Part shown: in pieces, positions 29,017-38,156 of the stretch
Layout: every line of letters starts with the position of its first letter
Position numbering within the stretch: position 1 is the stretch's first letter
Made by a program: the position numbers and the translations under genes
Assembly (NCBI RefSeq): GCF_025154015.1
Contig: NZ_JAOAMV010000003.1
Location: forward strand, 124,001-188,000
DNA length: 64,000 bases
Origin: Tsuneonella litorea
GTDB taxonomy: Bacteria; Pseudomonadota; Alphaproteobacteria; Sphingomonadales; Sphingomonadaceae
Direction: 5' to 3'
The notes under the pieces: generated by a model
Told to the model about the DNA's origin: nothing
The model's database searches: none
Seen by the model: only the letters and a program-made list of their open reading frames with translations

Positions 29017-29793
29017 GTGCAGCGCCCCGCCCCCTCCCCGCTTGAAGCCGACATCGCCGCGACGCTCGACTGGTGGCGCGAGGCAGGGGTCGACGCGCTA
29101 TTCGGCGACGAGCCTGTCGGCTGGCTGGCCGATCCCGCCGCGGCCGAAGAGCCCGCCCGGCGGGCGCGAACGGTCCCCGACAGGCCAAAGCCGGTCGCCC
29201 CGTCCGAGCCGAAGATCGGCGGCCCCCGCAGCGCCTGGCCGCAGGATCTCGAGACGTTCCGGCAGTGGTGGCTGGCGGAACCCTCGCTCGACGAAGGCGG
29301 CCTCGCCCCGCGGGTGGCACCTGTCGGATTGGCGGGTGCGGAGCTGATGATCCTCGTCGCGATGCCCGAGGAGGCCGACCGCGAGACGCTGCTGTCAGGC
29401 CCCCACGGCAAGTTACTGGACGGGTTCCTCAACGCCGCAGGACTTCCCGCCGAAAAGGTCTACCGCGCGGCCGTTCTCCCGCGTCATACGCCGCTTGCCG
29501 ACTGGGAGCAGATCGAGCGCCAAGGCATGGGAGACGTGCTCGCCAATCACGTTGCGCTTGCCCGGCCGAAAAGGCTGATTGCGTTCGGACGCAACATCCT
29601 GCCGTTTTGCGGGCACGATCCGGCGCAAGGCGCTCAAAAGTTACAGACCTTTAACCATGAAGGCGGCAGGATACCCGCGCTGTTCGAAGCGGGGCTCGAA
29701 CGGCTGCTCGGCAATTGGCAGCTACGGGCCCGGTTCTGGCGGCGCTGGCTGGACTGGACGGACACCGACGCATGGCGCGACGCGCAAGGTTAG
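29017..29793 (+). CDS. Uracil-DNA glycosylase-like protein with degenerate active site
   Basis: A 258-residue protein. The region 107-235 has the order of a UDG-superfamily (family 4/5) domain: strand GAELMILVAMPEEAD, FLNAAGLPAEKVYRAAVLP, and RPKRLIAFGRNILPF (184-197). The catalytic motif 1 (GEAPGxxED type) is replaced by VAMPEEAD, motif 2 is not the canonical HP/HPS form, and the four iron-sulfur cysteines are absent. So it is probably not an active family-4 enzyme. The first 95 residues are Pro/Ala-rich. GTG start. The 3' end overlaps the transglycosylase by 22 bp. Confidence 0.72.
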   Translation: MQRPAPSPLEADIAATLDWWREAGVDALFGDEPVGWLADPAAAEEPARRARTVPDRPKPVAPSEPKIGGPRSAWPQDLETFRQWWLAEPSLDEGGLAPRVAPVGLAGAELMILVAMPEEADRETLLSGPHGKLLDGFLNAAGLPAEKVYRAAVLPRHTPLADWEQIERQGMGDVLANHVALARPKRLIAFGRNILPFCGHDPAQGAQKLQTFNHEGGRIPALFEAGLERLLGNWQLRARFWRRWLDWTDTDAWRDAQG

Positions 29794-31532
29794 CTCTTTT
29801 CATTGCGAGCGCGCTCGCCTGCGTTTCCGCGACCCCGGCCCTCGCCAATTCGAGCGCGGCCGAATATTTCCGCAACCGCGCCACCAGCACCAACGTCCCC
29901 GAGCTGCTGAGCCAGTCCGAGCGGGACTGGTACAAGTCGCTGTTTTCGGCGATCGACGCCAAGGACTGGTCGCGGGTGGATGCGATGTTCGCCGAACGGC
30001 CCGACGGCCCGCTGCACCAGGTCGCGCGCGCACAGTACTACCTCGACGCGGCGAGCCCCAAGGTCGAGCTGCCAGCGATCGAGGCATGGCTGTCGCAGGG
30101 CACCCAGCTGCCGATGGCGCAGCAGATGGCGAATCTTGGCCTCAAGCGCGGGCTGGCGGCGATGCCCAGCCTGCCGCAGGAGCAGCGCCTCGTACCGCAG
30201 GGCTATGCGCCCCGCCGCGTGCTTCCCTCGTCGGTCGATGACGGATCGATGCCGGCAGAGATCAAGTCGGCCATCCTCGACCGGATCAAGAACGACGATC
30301 CAGGCGGCGCGCGGATATTGCTCGACGGCGTCGACGCGTCGCTGTCGACGGCCGCTCGCGCCGAGTGGCGGCAGCGCGTGGCATGGAGCTACTACATCGA
30401 GAACCAGGACGCCGCCGCGCTGGCGATGGCCGAGACCGTTCGCGACGGCGGGAGCGGCGCCTGGGTCGGCGAAGGCGACTGGACCGCGGGGCTCGCGGCG
30501 TGGCGCCTGGACGATTGCGCGGGCGCGGCCAGCGCCTTCCAGCGCGCGGCGGGATCGGCGCAGAACCCCGAACTCGCCGCGGCGGCCTATTACTGGGCCA
30601 GCCGCGCGCTCGTCCGCTGCCGCCAGCCCGAACGTGCCGCAGAGCAGCTGCGCGGCGCGGCGCGAATGGACGAGACGCTGTACGGAATGCTCGCGCGCGA
30701 AGCGCTTGGCCAGGAGCTGCCAGGGGGCAAGCGGACCGCCGATTTCGACCTTGCCGACTGGCAGCGCCTGCGCGGGTCGCCCAACGTGCGCACCGCGGTC
30801 GCGCTTTCGGAAATCGGGCGCGACGCGCTCGCCGACGAGGTGCTGCGGCACGAGGCCAGGATCGGCCCGGCGCAGGAATACGATGCGCTCTCGCGCCTCG
30901 CGCGCGAACTCGGCCTGCCATCGACCCAGTTGTGGATGGCGGCCAACGCGCCGCGCGGCGCGCAGGCGGAAACCGCCCTGCGCTATCCCGCCCCCCGCTG
31001 GCAGCCGGTGGGCGGCTGGCAGGTCGATCCCGCGCTCGCTTTCGCGCACACGCTGCAGGAATCGCGATTCCAGGTGAATGCTGTCAGCCCGGCACAGGCC
31101 CGGGGCCTGATGCAGATCACCCCGATCACCGTGCGCCAGCACGCGCCGCGCCTGAACATGAGCGCAAGCTACGTGAACCTGGCCGACCCGGCGACCAACC
31201 TCGCCTTCGGCCAGCAGAACCTGGCGATGCTGCGCGACAGCTCCGCGACCGGCGGCCTCCTGCCCAAGATCATGGCCGCATACAACGCCGGCCTCTCGCC
31301 GGTGACCCGCTGGAATACCGAGATCAACGACCAGGGCGATCCGCTGCTTTACATGGAGAGCATCCCTTACTGGGAAACCCGCGGATACGTTTCGATCGTG
31401 ATGCGCAACTACTGGATGTACGAGCGGCAGGCAGGCGCCGGATCGGACAGCCGGCTGGCGCTGGCGCAGGGTCTCTGGCCGACCTTCCCCGAGCTGTCCG
31501 GCAGCAAGGGCGTGCGGGTCACGCGGCGCTAG
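29772..31532 (+). CDS. slt: Soluble lytic murein transglycosylase (Slt-type)
   Basis: A 586-residue periplasmic enzyme that cleaves peptidoglycan glycan strands with 1,6-anhydro product. Signal peptide MARRARLALFIASALACVSATPALA, then an alpha-helical superhelical U-domain (to about 410) and an SLT domain with catalytic Glu430 in HTLQESRFQ, followed by GLMQITP and AAYNAG. ATG at 29772 chosen for the signal peptide; an earlier in-frame ATG lacks one at its N-terminus. Confidence 0.93.
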   Translation: MARRARLALFIASALACVSATPALANSSAAEYFRNRATSTNVPELLSQSERDWYKSLFSAIDAKDWSRVDAMFAERPDGPLHQVARAQYYLDAASPKVELPAIEAWLSQGTQLPMAQQMANLGLKRGLAAMPSLPQEQRLVPQGYAPRRVLPSSVDDGSMPAEIKSAILDRIKNDDPGGARILLDGVDASLSTAARAEWRQRVAWSYYIENQDAAALAMAETVRDGGSGAWVGEGDWTAGLAAWRLDDCAGAASAFQRAAGSAQNPELAAAAYYWASRALVRCRQPERAAEQLRGAARMDETLYGMLAREALGQELPGGKRTADFDLADWQRLRGSPNVRTAVALSEIGRDALADEVLRHEARIGPAQEYDALSRLARELGLPSTQLWMAANAPRGAQAETALRYPAPRWQPVGGWQVDPALAFAHTLQESRFQVNAVSPAQARGLMQITPITVRQHAPRLNMSASYVNLADPATNLAFGQQNLAMLRDSSATGGLLPKIMAAYNAGLSPVTRWNTEINDQGDPLLYMESIPYWETRGYVSIVMRNYWMYERQAGAGSDSRLALAQGLWPTFPELSGSKGVRVTRR

Positions 31533-32060
31533 ATGGCGATCGATCCCGAGCGAACCTTCCGGCCGGTCAACATCGCGCTGCTGACGGTTTCGGACACCCG
31601 CACAACGGCCGACGACACAAGCGGCGATATCCTCGCAGACCGGATCCGCGATGCCGGCCACAACCTCGTCGCCCGTGCGATCGAGAGGGACGACGCGGCA
31701 GCGCTCGCCACGCGGCTCGAGACCTGGATCGACGATCCGCAGGTCGATGTCGTCGTGACCACCGGCGGGACCGGCCTGACCGGCCGCGACGTGACGCCCG
31801 AAGCACTCGACCGGGTGAAGGACAAGGACATCCCCGGTTTCGGCGAACTGTTCCGCTGGCTGAGCTACAAGTCGATCGGGACCAGCACCGTGCAGAGCCG
31901 CGCCATGGCGGTCGTCGCACGCGGGACCTACGTCTTTGCCCTGCCCGGCTCGAACGGGGCGGTTAAGGACGGCTGGGACGGCATTCTTGCCGAGCAGCTC
32001 GACAGCCGCAATCGCCCCTGCAACTTCGTCGAGCTGATGCCGCGGCTGCGCGAGACGTAG
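31533..32060 (+). CDS. moaB: Molybdenum cofactor biosynthesis protein B
   Basis: A 175-residue MoaB/MogA-like protein. TVSDTRTTADDTSGDIL and VVTTGGTGLTGRDVTPEAL are the molybdopterin-binding signature; FALPGSNGAVKDGWDGIL follows. Acts in adenylylation or a related step of MPT maturation. ATG begins on the base after the transglycosylase stop, so it is probably part of the same operon without functional link. No other mo genes are in the window. Confidence 0.93.
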   Translation: MAIDPERTFRPVNIALLTVSDTRTTADDTSGDILADRIRDAGHNLVARAIERDDAAALATRLETWIDDPQVDVVVTTGGTGLTGRDVTPEALDRVKDKDIPGFGELFRWLSYKSIGTSTVQSRAMAVVARGTYVFALPGSNGAVKDGWDGILAEQLDSRNRPCNFVELMPRLRET

Positions 32061-32087
32061 CCCTTACATCGCTGCGATGTTCCGTGT

Positions 32088-33185
32088 ATGTTCTCACGCA
32101 TGGAGCGCCGACTCGAACCTGAGATCGCCGGTCGCGGCGCGCAAGGATCGCGGGTGTCGACGCGCTTCGGGCTGGCGGAGCGCGAGGTCGACGGCGACTG
32201 GCGCGATTACATGGAACAGCTTGATGGCCCGCCGGTAAAGCTTCGCACCGTCGTTACCGAGGAACGTCCGAAGACGATCCTCAGCTTCAACACATCGCCC
32301 GACATCGGTTTCGACCGGTCGGTCAATGCCTATCGCGGGTGCGAGCACGGCTGCGTCTATTGCTTCGCTCGGCCCACCCACGCCTTTCACGATCTGTCGC
32401 CCGGCCTCGATTTCGAGACCCGGCTGTTCGCCAAGCCCGATGCGGCGCGGCTGCTGCGCGAGACGCTCGCCAGGCCGCGCTACCGGCCGCGGCCGATCGC
32501 GATGGGGACCAACACCGATCCCTACCAGCCGATCGAGCGGCGATACCGGATCACCCGGCAGGTTCTCGAGGTGTGCCTCGATGCGCGGCATCCGGTGACG
32601 ATCACCACCAAGTCCGACCGCGTGCTCGACGATCTCGACCTGCTCGTCGAACTGGCCGGGCGCAGGCTCGTCGCCGTCAGCGTGTCGGTCACCAGTCTCG
32701 ATCCCAGGCTCTCCGGCAAGCTCGAGCCGAGGGCGGCGGCGCCCGCAAAGCGGCTCGCCGCGCTCGGCAGGCTGGTCGAAGCGGGCATCCCCGCACACTG
32801 CTCGGTAGCGCCGGTCATCCCGGCGATCACCGACGGCTTCATGGAGGAGATCGTCGCGCGGGTTGCCGCGCTGGGCGTCCGTTCGGCGGGCTGGATACCG
32901 CTGCGGCTCCCGCACGAGGTCGCACCGCTGTTCCGCGAATGGCTCTCCGTCCATTTTCCCGAGCGCGGGGACAAGGTGATGAGCATCGTCCGCTCGATCC
33001 GCGGCGGTCGCGACAACGATCCCGACTTCTTCACCCGCATGAAACCGTCGGGCGTCTGGGCCGACCTGTTTCGCGCCCGCTTCGCGCTCGCCTGCAGACG
33101 CGCCGGCATCGTCAAGGCGCGGTTCGAGCTCGATTGCACGAAGTTTCGCCCGCCCGAGACCGATGGGCAGATGCGGCTGCTCTAG
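32088..33185 (+). CDS. PA0069 family radical SAM protein
   Basis: A 365-residue radical SAM protein, SplB-like. The cluster motif is CEHGCVYC (CxxxCxxC), followed by FARPTHAFHDLSPGLDFETRLF typical of the PA0069 group. Function of this family is unknown. Two in-frame ATGs (32088 and 32100) are possible. Convergent with the following GNAT gene, sharing the palindromic stop CTAG. Confidence 0.9.
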   Translation: MFSRMERRLEPEIAGRGAQGSRVSTRFGLAEREVDGDWRDYMEQLDGPPVKLRTVVTEERPKTILSFNTSPDIGFDRSVNAYRGCEHGCVYCFARPTHAFHDLSPGLDFETRLFAKPDAARLLRETLARPRYRPRPIAMGTNTDPYQPIERRYRITRQVLEVCLDARHPVTITTKSDRVLDDLDLLVELAGRRLVAVSVSVTSLDPRLSGKLEPRAAAPAKRLAALGRLVEAGIPAHCSVAPVIPAITDGFMEEIVARVAALGVRSAGWIPLRLPHEVAPLFREWLSVHFPERGDKVMSIVRSIRGGRDNDPDFFTRMKPSGVWADLFRARFALACRRAGIVKARFELDCTKFRPPETDGQMRLL

Positions 33186-33652
33186 GGCTCGCGGATCATT
33201 CCCAGCGACTCGTAAAAGGCGATCGCCGGTAAGTTGCCCGCGCGGACTTTCAGGCGCAGCGCCTCAAAACCGTTCCGACGGAACGCGTCGAACACGTGCA
33301 TCATCAGGGCCGTGCCAAGCCCGCGCCGCCGCCAGTCGCTTGCGACGGCGAAGTCCTTGAGGAAGGCGCTGCTCCAGCACTGAGCAAGGGCGACCGGCTG
33401 GTCCGCGTCGCCAAGCACGACGAACGTGTAATCCGCGGCATATTCGGCGTCGTTCCGCAGACGCTGCCACCAGTCATCGAAATCGGGCACCGCGCCCTGC
33501 CCTTCCGAATATGCCCGCCTCAGCAGCCGATGACACGGTGCGGGATGGCGGTCTTCGTCGAAAACGACGATCCGCACGCCTGCGGGCCATTCCGGCAAGC
33601 CCGGATCGCGGCGGAGTGACTTGAGGAAGGGGATCGCGCGTTCGCTGTTCAC
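33182..33652 (-). CDS. GNAT family N-acetyltransferase
   Basis: About 156 residues from the GTG at 33652 (MNSERAIPFLKSLRRDPG); GTGs further upstream up to 33721 would add a hydrophobic, family-atypical extension, so the start is uncertain. Acetyl-CoA binding loop DWRRRGLGTALM and the late GNLPAIAFYESLGM are the standard GNAT motifs. Substrate unknown. No obvious operon partner: the upstream OmpA-like gene ends 93 bp before it. Confidence 0.82.
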   Translation of the reverse strand: MNSERAIPFLKSLRRDPGLPEWPAGVRIVVFDEDRHPAPCHRLLRRAYSEGQGAVPDFDDWWQRLRNDAEYAADYTFVVLGDADQPVALAQCWSSAFLKDFAVASDWRRRGLGTALMMHVFDAFRRNGFEALRLKVRAGNLPAIAFYESLGMIREP

Positions 33653-33745
33653 CCAGGCCTGATGCACCGCGCACAAGCGCAGCGCCACCCATGCTAGGAA
33701 AAAACGGGACAGGCGCGGCACCGGCCTGCGCCTGCCCCGGTACCC

Positions 33746-34630
33746 TTACATCCCGTCGACGGCCTTGCTGACGAGGATGTTGACCGCGACGCGGCGGTTC
33801 TGCGCCTTGCCGTACGCGGTCGAGTTGTCGGCCAGCGGATCGGCCTCGGCCATGCCGGTCGGTGTCAGCATACGATAGGGCTTCCAGCCGCACTGCTGCT
33901 GGAGGTAGTTGACCACCCGACTCGCGCGCTTTTCGCTCAGCGCCTGGTTGATCTCGTACCCGCCGGTCGAATCGGTGTAGCCGACGACGAGAAGCAGGGC
34001 GTTGTCCATCGCCTGGGCCTGGTTCGCCGCCTGGCACAGGTCGGCCTGCGCCTCGGGCGACAGGTTGTACTTGCCGGTGTCGAAGAACACGTTCGTCGTG
34101 CCCTTGACGTTGTAGTTGTCGATGTCGGCGACGCGGCTGCGCAGCGCCTCGGTCGCGGCGGTCTGCTCGGCGAACCCTTGCGCGGTGCCGCGGCTGATCA
34201 TCGCGGCGGTCTTGTAGTCGCCCTTCTTGAACTTGACCGCACTGGCGACGAGCCCGCCGCCCCATTGCACCGTCTTCACGCTCACCGGCAGGCCGTTCAG
34301 CAGGGCGTCGGACCCCAGCTTGGTGCTGCCCAGGCCCAGGAAGCCTCCGGCGCCCTTGACCTCGGTCGCGGCACTGATGCCGATCACGGTCTTCTCGCCC
34401 GTTTCGCCGGTGACCTGGAACCGGTCGCCCTTGCGCGCGGAAATGAAGCCATCGACCTCTGGGCCTTCGGGCAGGCCGGAGAGATCGGCCGGAGGGGTGC
34501 CGTAGACGGTCAGCCCGTCATCGCCGTAAGCCGTCGGTTGCGCATCCTGCGCGGCGATGCCGCTGGCCATCGGCAGCGCGAGGCTCGCGAGCAGCAACGG
34601 CAAGGCGCTCTTCCTGGACAATGCGTTCAT
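33746..34630 (-). CDS. OmpA family outer-membrane protein
   Basis: A 294-residue exported protein. Signal peptide MNALSRKSALPLLLASLALPMASGIAA, then an OB-like beta domain (about 60-140, DUF5666-like pattern DGFISARKGDRFQVTGETG), a helical linker and a C-terminal OmpA peptidoglycan-binding domain: TNVFFDTGKYNLSPEAQ, VGYTDSTGGYEINQALSEKRASRVVNYL and NRRVAVNI. No transmembrane beta-barrel is visible, so it probably sits in the periplasm or is anchored otherwise. ATG at 34630 has GGAG about nine bases before it. Confidence 0.9.
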   Translation of the reverse strand: MNALSRKSALPLLLASLALPMASGIAAQDAQPTAYGDDGLTVYGTPPADLSGLPEGPEVDGFISARKGDRFQVTGETGEKTVIGISAATEVKGAGGFLGLGSTKLGSDALLNGLPVSVKTVQWGGGLVASAVKFKKGDYKTAAMISRGTAQGFAEQTAATEALRSRVADIDNYNVKGTTNVFFDTGKYNLSPEAQADLCQAANQAQAMDNALLLVVGYTDSTGGYEINQALSEKRASRVVNYLQQQCGWKPYRMLTPTGMAEADPLADNSTAYGKAQNRRVAVNILVSKAVDGM

Positions 34631-34720
34631 GGTGTACTCCTTGATCGTTCCGAGCCGGCCGTCGGCGACAGTCTCCCCGCCCGCCGCTGGCGACACGCGG
34701 CCGGCGTTCCAACCCCCAAC

Positions 34721-34750
34721 ATATGCGAACGCCGGACAGGAGTTGGTCAA
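34721..34750 (-). promoter_or_regulatory. Possible sigma-70 promoter for the OmpA-like gene
   Basis: On the minus strand TTGACC (34745-34750) and GCATAT (34721-34726) are 18 bases apart, in the 251-bp gap before the OmpA-like gene. The -10 is weak, and the leader to the start codon would be about 85 nt. Nothing else coding is visible in the gap. Confidence 0.35.
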
Positions 34751-34881
34751 CCTGCCCGGCGCGGCGGTTCGGTTGTTAGCTGCCGCATTTCTGCCACATG
34801 AACACCAGGACCGATCGATGCGAGTCGCGCGGCGGCTTGGGCCCGCAGCACGGCGAACCGAGCCGCGACGACGGGACGGGC

Positions 34882-35388
34882 TCAATCCGCGGTGAGGTCG
34901 CGCTGCATGTAGAGCGTGTCGAGTACCCTGCCGAACTTGCGCCCGACCTTGCGCATCCGGCCGGCCTCCACGAAGCCTGCCTTGGCGTGCAGCGCGACGC
35001 TGGCCGGCTCTGCCCCACCGATCACGGCGATGATCTGTTCGAACCCGTAATCGCGCGCGGCATCGACAAGAGCGGACATCAGCGCGGAGCCGACCCCCTT
35101 CCCTGTCCAGCCTCCGTCGACGTAAATGCTGTCCTCGCAGGTGCGCGCGTAGGCCGGCCGGTCGCGGAACTGGCTGACATAGGCGTAACCCACGACGGTA
35201 TCCTCCGCGGCAGCGACGAGAAAGGGCCAGCCGCGCGAGGCGATCGCGCCGATCTTCTCTTTCCAGAACTCCGCGGGCGGCGGATCGACGTCGAAGCTGG
35301 CCGTGCCGGTTCGAACGTGATGCGCGTAGATGGCCGCGATGGCCTCCGCGTCGGCCGGGCTGGCTGGGCGGATCGCCGGCGGCTGCAC
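34882..35388 (-). CDS. GNAT N-acetyltransferase, phosphinothricin acetyltransferase-like
   Basis: A 168-residue acetyltransferase similar to Pat/Bar and YncA enzymes: IRPASPADAEAIAAIYAHHVRTGTASFD is typical, and the acetyl-CoA loop is GWTGKGVGSALM. Such enzymes acetylate methionine sulfone/sulfoximine and related amino acids. GTG start at 35388, 5 bp after the acyl-CoA dehydrogenase stop, so co-transcribed. Confidence 0.88.
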   Translation of the reverse strand: MQPPAIRPASPADAEAIAAIYAHHVRTGTASFDVDPPPAEFWKEKIGAIASRGWPFLVAAAEDTVVGYAYVSQFRDRPAYARTCEDSIYVDGGWTGKGVGSALMSALVDAARDYGFEQIIAVIGGAEPASVALHAKAGFVEAGRMRKVGRKFGRVLDTLYMQRDLTAD

Positions 35389-35393
35389 GCGCG

Positions 35394-37193
35394 TCAGGCG
35401 GCGGTGAGGAACATGTCCTCGTCGAGCGCCATCATCGCCTCGCTTCCCGCCTCGATCTTGCGCCTGAGCGCGCCCGCGTCAGGGCCGAAACGTTCGAAGA
35501 AATAGCCCGCCGTCGTCAGCTTGGCTTCGTAGAAAGCCTTGTCGTCGCCGCCCTGCTCCAGCCGCGCGGCCGCGACCCGCGCCATCCGCACCCACATCCA
35601 CCCCAGCGAGACGATACCCATGATCGTCATGTAGTGGTGCGCGCCGGCGCCGAGGTTATTCGGATTGGCCATCGCGTTCTGCATGAACCACATCGTTGCC
35701 GCCTTCTGCTCGCCGACGACTTTCGCAAGCGCCTCGCCCAGCGGCTTCAGGTCGCCTTCGGCAGCGGCCGCCTCGTCGTCGACGAGCTTGAAGAACGCCT
35801 GGATCGCCGCGCCGCCCTTGCTGGCGAGCTTCCGGCCGCACAGGTCCATCGCCTGGATGCCGTTGGTGCCTTCGTAGATCTGCGCGATGCGCGCATCGCG
35901 CACGAACTGCTCCATGCCCCATTCGGCGATATAGCCGTGGCCGCCGAACACCTGCTGCATCTGCACCGCGGTGTCGAAGCCCTTGTCGGTGCCATAGCCC
36001 TTGATCACCGGGGTCAGCAGGCCCAGCAGGTCATCGGCAAGCGTGCGCTCTTCCTCGGTCTGCGCCTTGTGGGTCAGGTCGACCTGCAGCGCGGCATAAA
36101 GGTACAGCGCGCGCATCCCTTCGGTGAATGCCTTGGCATCCATCAGCATCCGCCGCACGTCGGGGTGGACGATGATGCTGTCCGCCTTCTGCTCTGGTTC
36201 GGCGGGGCCAGTCAGCGCGCGCCCCTGGCGCCGGTCGCGAGCATAGGCGACGGCATTCTGGTACGCCACCTCGGCCTGGGCGAGGCCCTGGATGCCGACG
36301 CCGAGCCGCGCGGCGTTCATCATCACGAACATCGCTGCGAGGCCCTTCATCTCCTCGCCGACCAGCCAGCCCTTCGCCCCGTCGTAGTTCATCACGCAGG
36401 TCGAATTGCCGTGGATGCCCATCTTGTGCTCGAGCGAGCCGCACTGGACCGCGTTACGGTCCCCGAGCGTGCCGTCGTCGTTGACGAGGACCTTGGGCAC
36501 CACGAACAGGCTGATCCCCTTGCTGCTGTCGGGCGCGCCCGGGGTCTTGGCGAGGACGAGGTGGATGATGTTCTCGGTCAGGTCGTGTTCGCCGGCCGAG
36601 ATGAAGATCTTGGTCCCGGTGATCGCGTAGCTTCCATCGCCCTGCGGCTCCGCCTTGGTGCGGATCAGGCCGAGGTCGGTGCCGCACTGGGGCTCGGTCA
36701 GGTTCATCGTACCCAGCCACTTGTTGGCGATCATGTTCGGCAGGTAGCGCTGCTTCAGCTCGTCGCTGCCGAACGCCAGCAGCGCGCTGACCGCGCCGTT
36801 GGTGAGCCCCGGGTACATCCCGAACGAATGGTTCGCAGTGGATGCGAACTCCTCGAGCACGAAACCGAGTACGTGGGGCATGTCCTGCCCGCCATAGGCC
36901 GCGGGCGAAGACAGGGTCGACCAGCCGGCTTCGACATACTGATCGAATGCGGCCTTGAACCCCGTGGGCGTCGTCACCGATCCGTCGGGATGGCGCGTGC
37001 AGCCTTCGCTGTCGCCGACCTGGTTGAGCGGCTGCAGCACCTCCGCGCAGAACTTGCCGCACTCGTCGATGACGGCATCGACGATGTCGGTCGTGGCGCT
37101 CTCGAAACCGGGCAGGTTGCCGTAGCTGGCGAGGTCGAGCACCTCGTTGACGACGAACTTCGTGTCCCGGGTCGGGGCGGTGTAAGTGGGCAT
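35394..37193 (-). CDS. Acyl-CoA dehydrogenase, large type with C-terminal domain
   Basis: A 599-residue FAD enzyme that makes trans-2-enoyl-CoA in beta-oxidation; close to FadE5-like enzymes. LTEPQCGTDLGLIRTKA binds FAD and substrate; catalytic Glu lies in QIYEGTNGIQAMDLCGRKLA; a C-terminal helical domain of about 120 residues follows, typical of this subgroup. ATG at 37193 is 2 bp after the MerR gene stop. Electrons would pass through ETF to the oxidoreductase at 27293. Confidence 0.95.
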   Translation of the reverse strand: MPTYTAPTRDTKFVVNEVLDLASYGNLPGFESATTDIVDAVIDECGKFCAEVLQPLNQVGDSEGCTRHPDGSVTTPTGFKAAFDQYVEAGWSTLSSPAAYGGQDMPHVLGFVLEEFASTANHSFGMYPGLTNGAVSALLAFGSDELKQRYLPNMIANKWLGTMNLTEPQCGTDLGLIRTKAEPQGDGSYAITGTKIFISAGEHDLTENIIHLVLAKTPGAPDSSKGISLFVVPKVLVNDDGTLGDRNAVQCGSLEHKMGIHGNSTCVMNYDGAKGWLVGEEMKGLAAMFVMMNAARLGVGIQGLAQAEVAYQNAVAYARDRRQGRALTGPAEPEQKADSIIVHPDVRRMLMDAKAFTEGMRALYLYAALQVDLTHKAQTEEERTLADDLLGLLTPVIKGYGTDKGFDTAVQMQQVFGGHGYIAEWGMEQFVRDARIAQIYEGTNGIQAMDLCGRKLASKGGAAIQAFFKLVDDEAAAAEGDLKPLGEALAKVVGEQKAATMWFMQNAMANPNNLGAGAHHYMTIMGIVSLGWMWVRMARVAAARLEQGGDDKAFYEAKLTTAGYFFERFGPDAGALRRKIEAGSEAMMALDEDMFLTAA

Positions 37194-37195
37194 CG

Positions 37196-37657
37196 TCAGT
37201 CCTCGCTGGTTTCGTCGACCACGCGTTCGACGTGGGCGATGAATTCGGTGAGCTCGGCGATCGCCGAGTCGAGGTCGTCGCGCTGGCGCTTCATCTTGGC
37301 GACGTGTGCGCGGCACTTCTCGATCGTCACCCGGCGCTGCTCCGCGCGGTTGTCGCCGAGATCGTAGAGATCGATCATCTCGCGGATCTCGCCAAGGCTG
37401 AACCCGACGTTCTTGGCGCGCATGATCCACGCCAGCCGCGCGCGGTCACGCTTCGAATAGATGCGCGCCAGGCCCACCCGGCGCGGGGCGATCAGCCCCT
37501 CGTCCTCGTAGAAACGCAAGGCACGGGCAGTGCAGCCGAATTCCTCGGTAAGGTCGGAAATCGAGAATTGTTCGCGCGCGAGCAGGTCCGGGCGATCGAG
37601 ATGCGCACCGCCGTGTTCGGAAGGCGCGGCGGAGGTCTTGCGGTCGGGTGCGGCCAT
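37196..37657 (-). CDS. MerR family transcriptional regulator
   Basis: 153 residues with N-terminal winged [31 protein letters not shown], wing [17 protein letters not shown], and a dimer coiled coil ending the protein. No metal-binding cysteine pair at the C-terminus, so an acyl-CoA or small-molecule sensor of the LiuR type is more likely than a metal sensor. Directly precedes the acyl-CoA dehydrogenase, which it probably controls. Start ATG at 37657. Confidence 0.92.
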   Translation of the reverse strand: MAAPDRKTSAAPSEHGGAHLDRPDLLAREQFSISDLTEEFGCTARALRFYEDEGLIAPRRVGLARIYSKRDRARLAWIMRAKNVGFSLGEIREMIDLYDLGDNRAEQRRVTIEKCRAHVAKMKRQRDDLDSAIAELTEFIAHVERVVDETSED

Positions 37658-37689
37658 GCGTGCCGGATAGCCGCCTCTTTACGTTTGCG

Positions 37690-38070
37690 TCAAGTATTGA
37701 CGGGCCGGAGAACGTCACCCGCCAACTCGCGGTAGAAGCAGCTCGGCGCCCCGGTGTGACAGGCCGGCCCCGCCGCGCGACATTCGAGGACCAGCGCGTC
37801 CTGGTCGCAATCGACCAGGATCCGCTCGACGGCAAGGGTGTTGCCGGATGTCTCGCCTTTCATCCAGAGCCGGGCCCGCGATCGCGAGTGGAAATGGGCA
37901 AGCCCGGTTTCCCGCGTCTTCGCGAGCGCCTCAGCGTCCATGTGCGCCAGCATCAGGATCGCCCCGGTGTCCGCATCGGTCACGATGGCGGTCAGCAGGC
38001 CCGCTGCATCGAACTTAGGGGTGAACGGCGCGCGGTGCGCTTCGGACGGTATGTCAGAGGTTTGTTGCAC
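37690..38070 (-). CDS. hisI: Phosphoribosyl-AMP cyclohydrolase
   Basis: About 126 residues; third step of histidine synthesis. [42 protein letters not shown] and the zinc ligands in [11 protein letters not shown] with CHTG identify it. GTG at 38070 is the best start: longer codons upstream are not family-like. The start codon lies in the loop, and a GAGG in the stem, of an inverted repeat (see 38056-38087). Other his genes are absent here; hisE is not fused. Confidence 0.91.
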   Translation of the reverse strand: MQQTSDIPSEAHRAPFTPKFDAAGLLTAIVTDADTGAILMLAHMDAEALAKTRETGLAHFHSRSRARLWMKGETSGNTLAVERILVDCDQDALVLECRAAGPACHTGAPSCFYRELAGDVLRPVNT

Positions 38071-38087
38071 GATAACAACAGACCTCT
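38056..38087. promoter_or_regulatory. 12-bp inverted repeat over the hisI start codon
   Basis: AGAGGTTTGTTG (38056-38067) and CAACAGACCTCT (38076-38087) pair over 12 positions with one T-G mismatch and an 8-base spacer. The hisI GTG (38068-38070) lies in the spacer and the purine-rich AGAGG in an arm. It could be an operator for a dimeric repressor, or a hairpin that hides the hisI start; in the hisI-sense RNA one pair is C-A, in the opposite RNA it is a U-G wobble. Confidence 0.4.
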
Positions 38088-38156
38088 TCCAAAATCGGCG
38101 GCCTGGCAAGATGTCCCTTTGATGAATCCTGCAACAATGAGACACATCGCCTCGCA

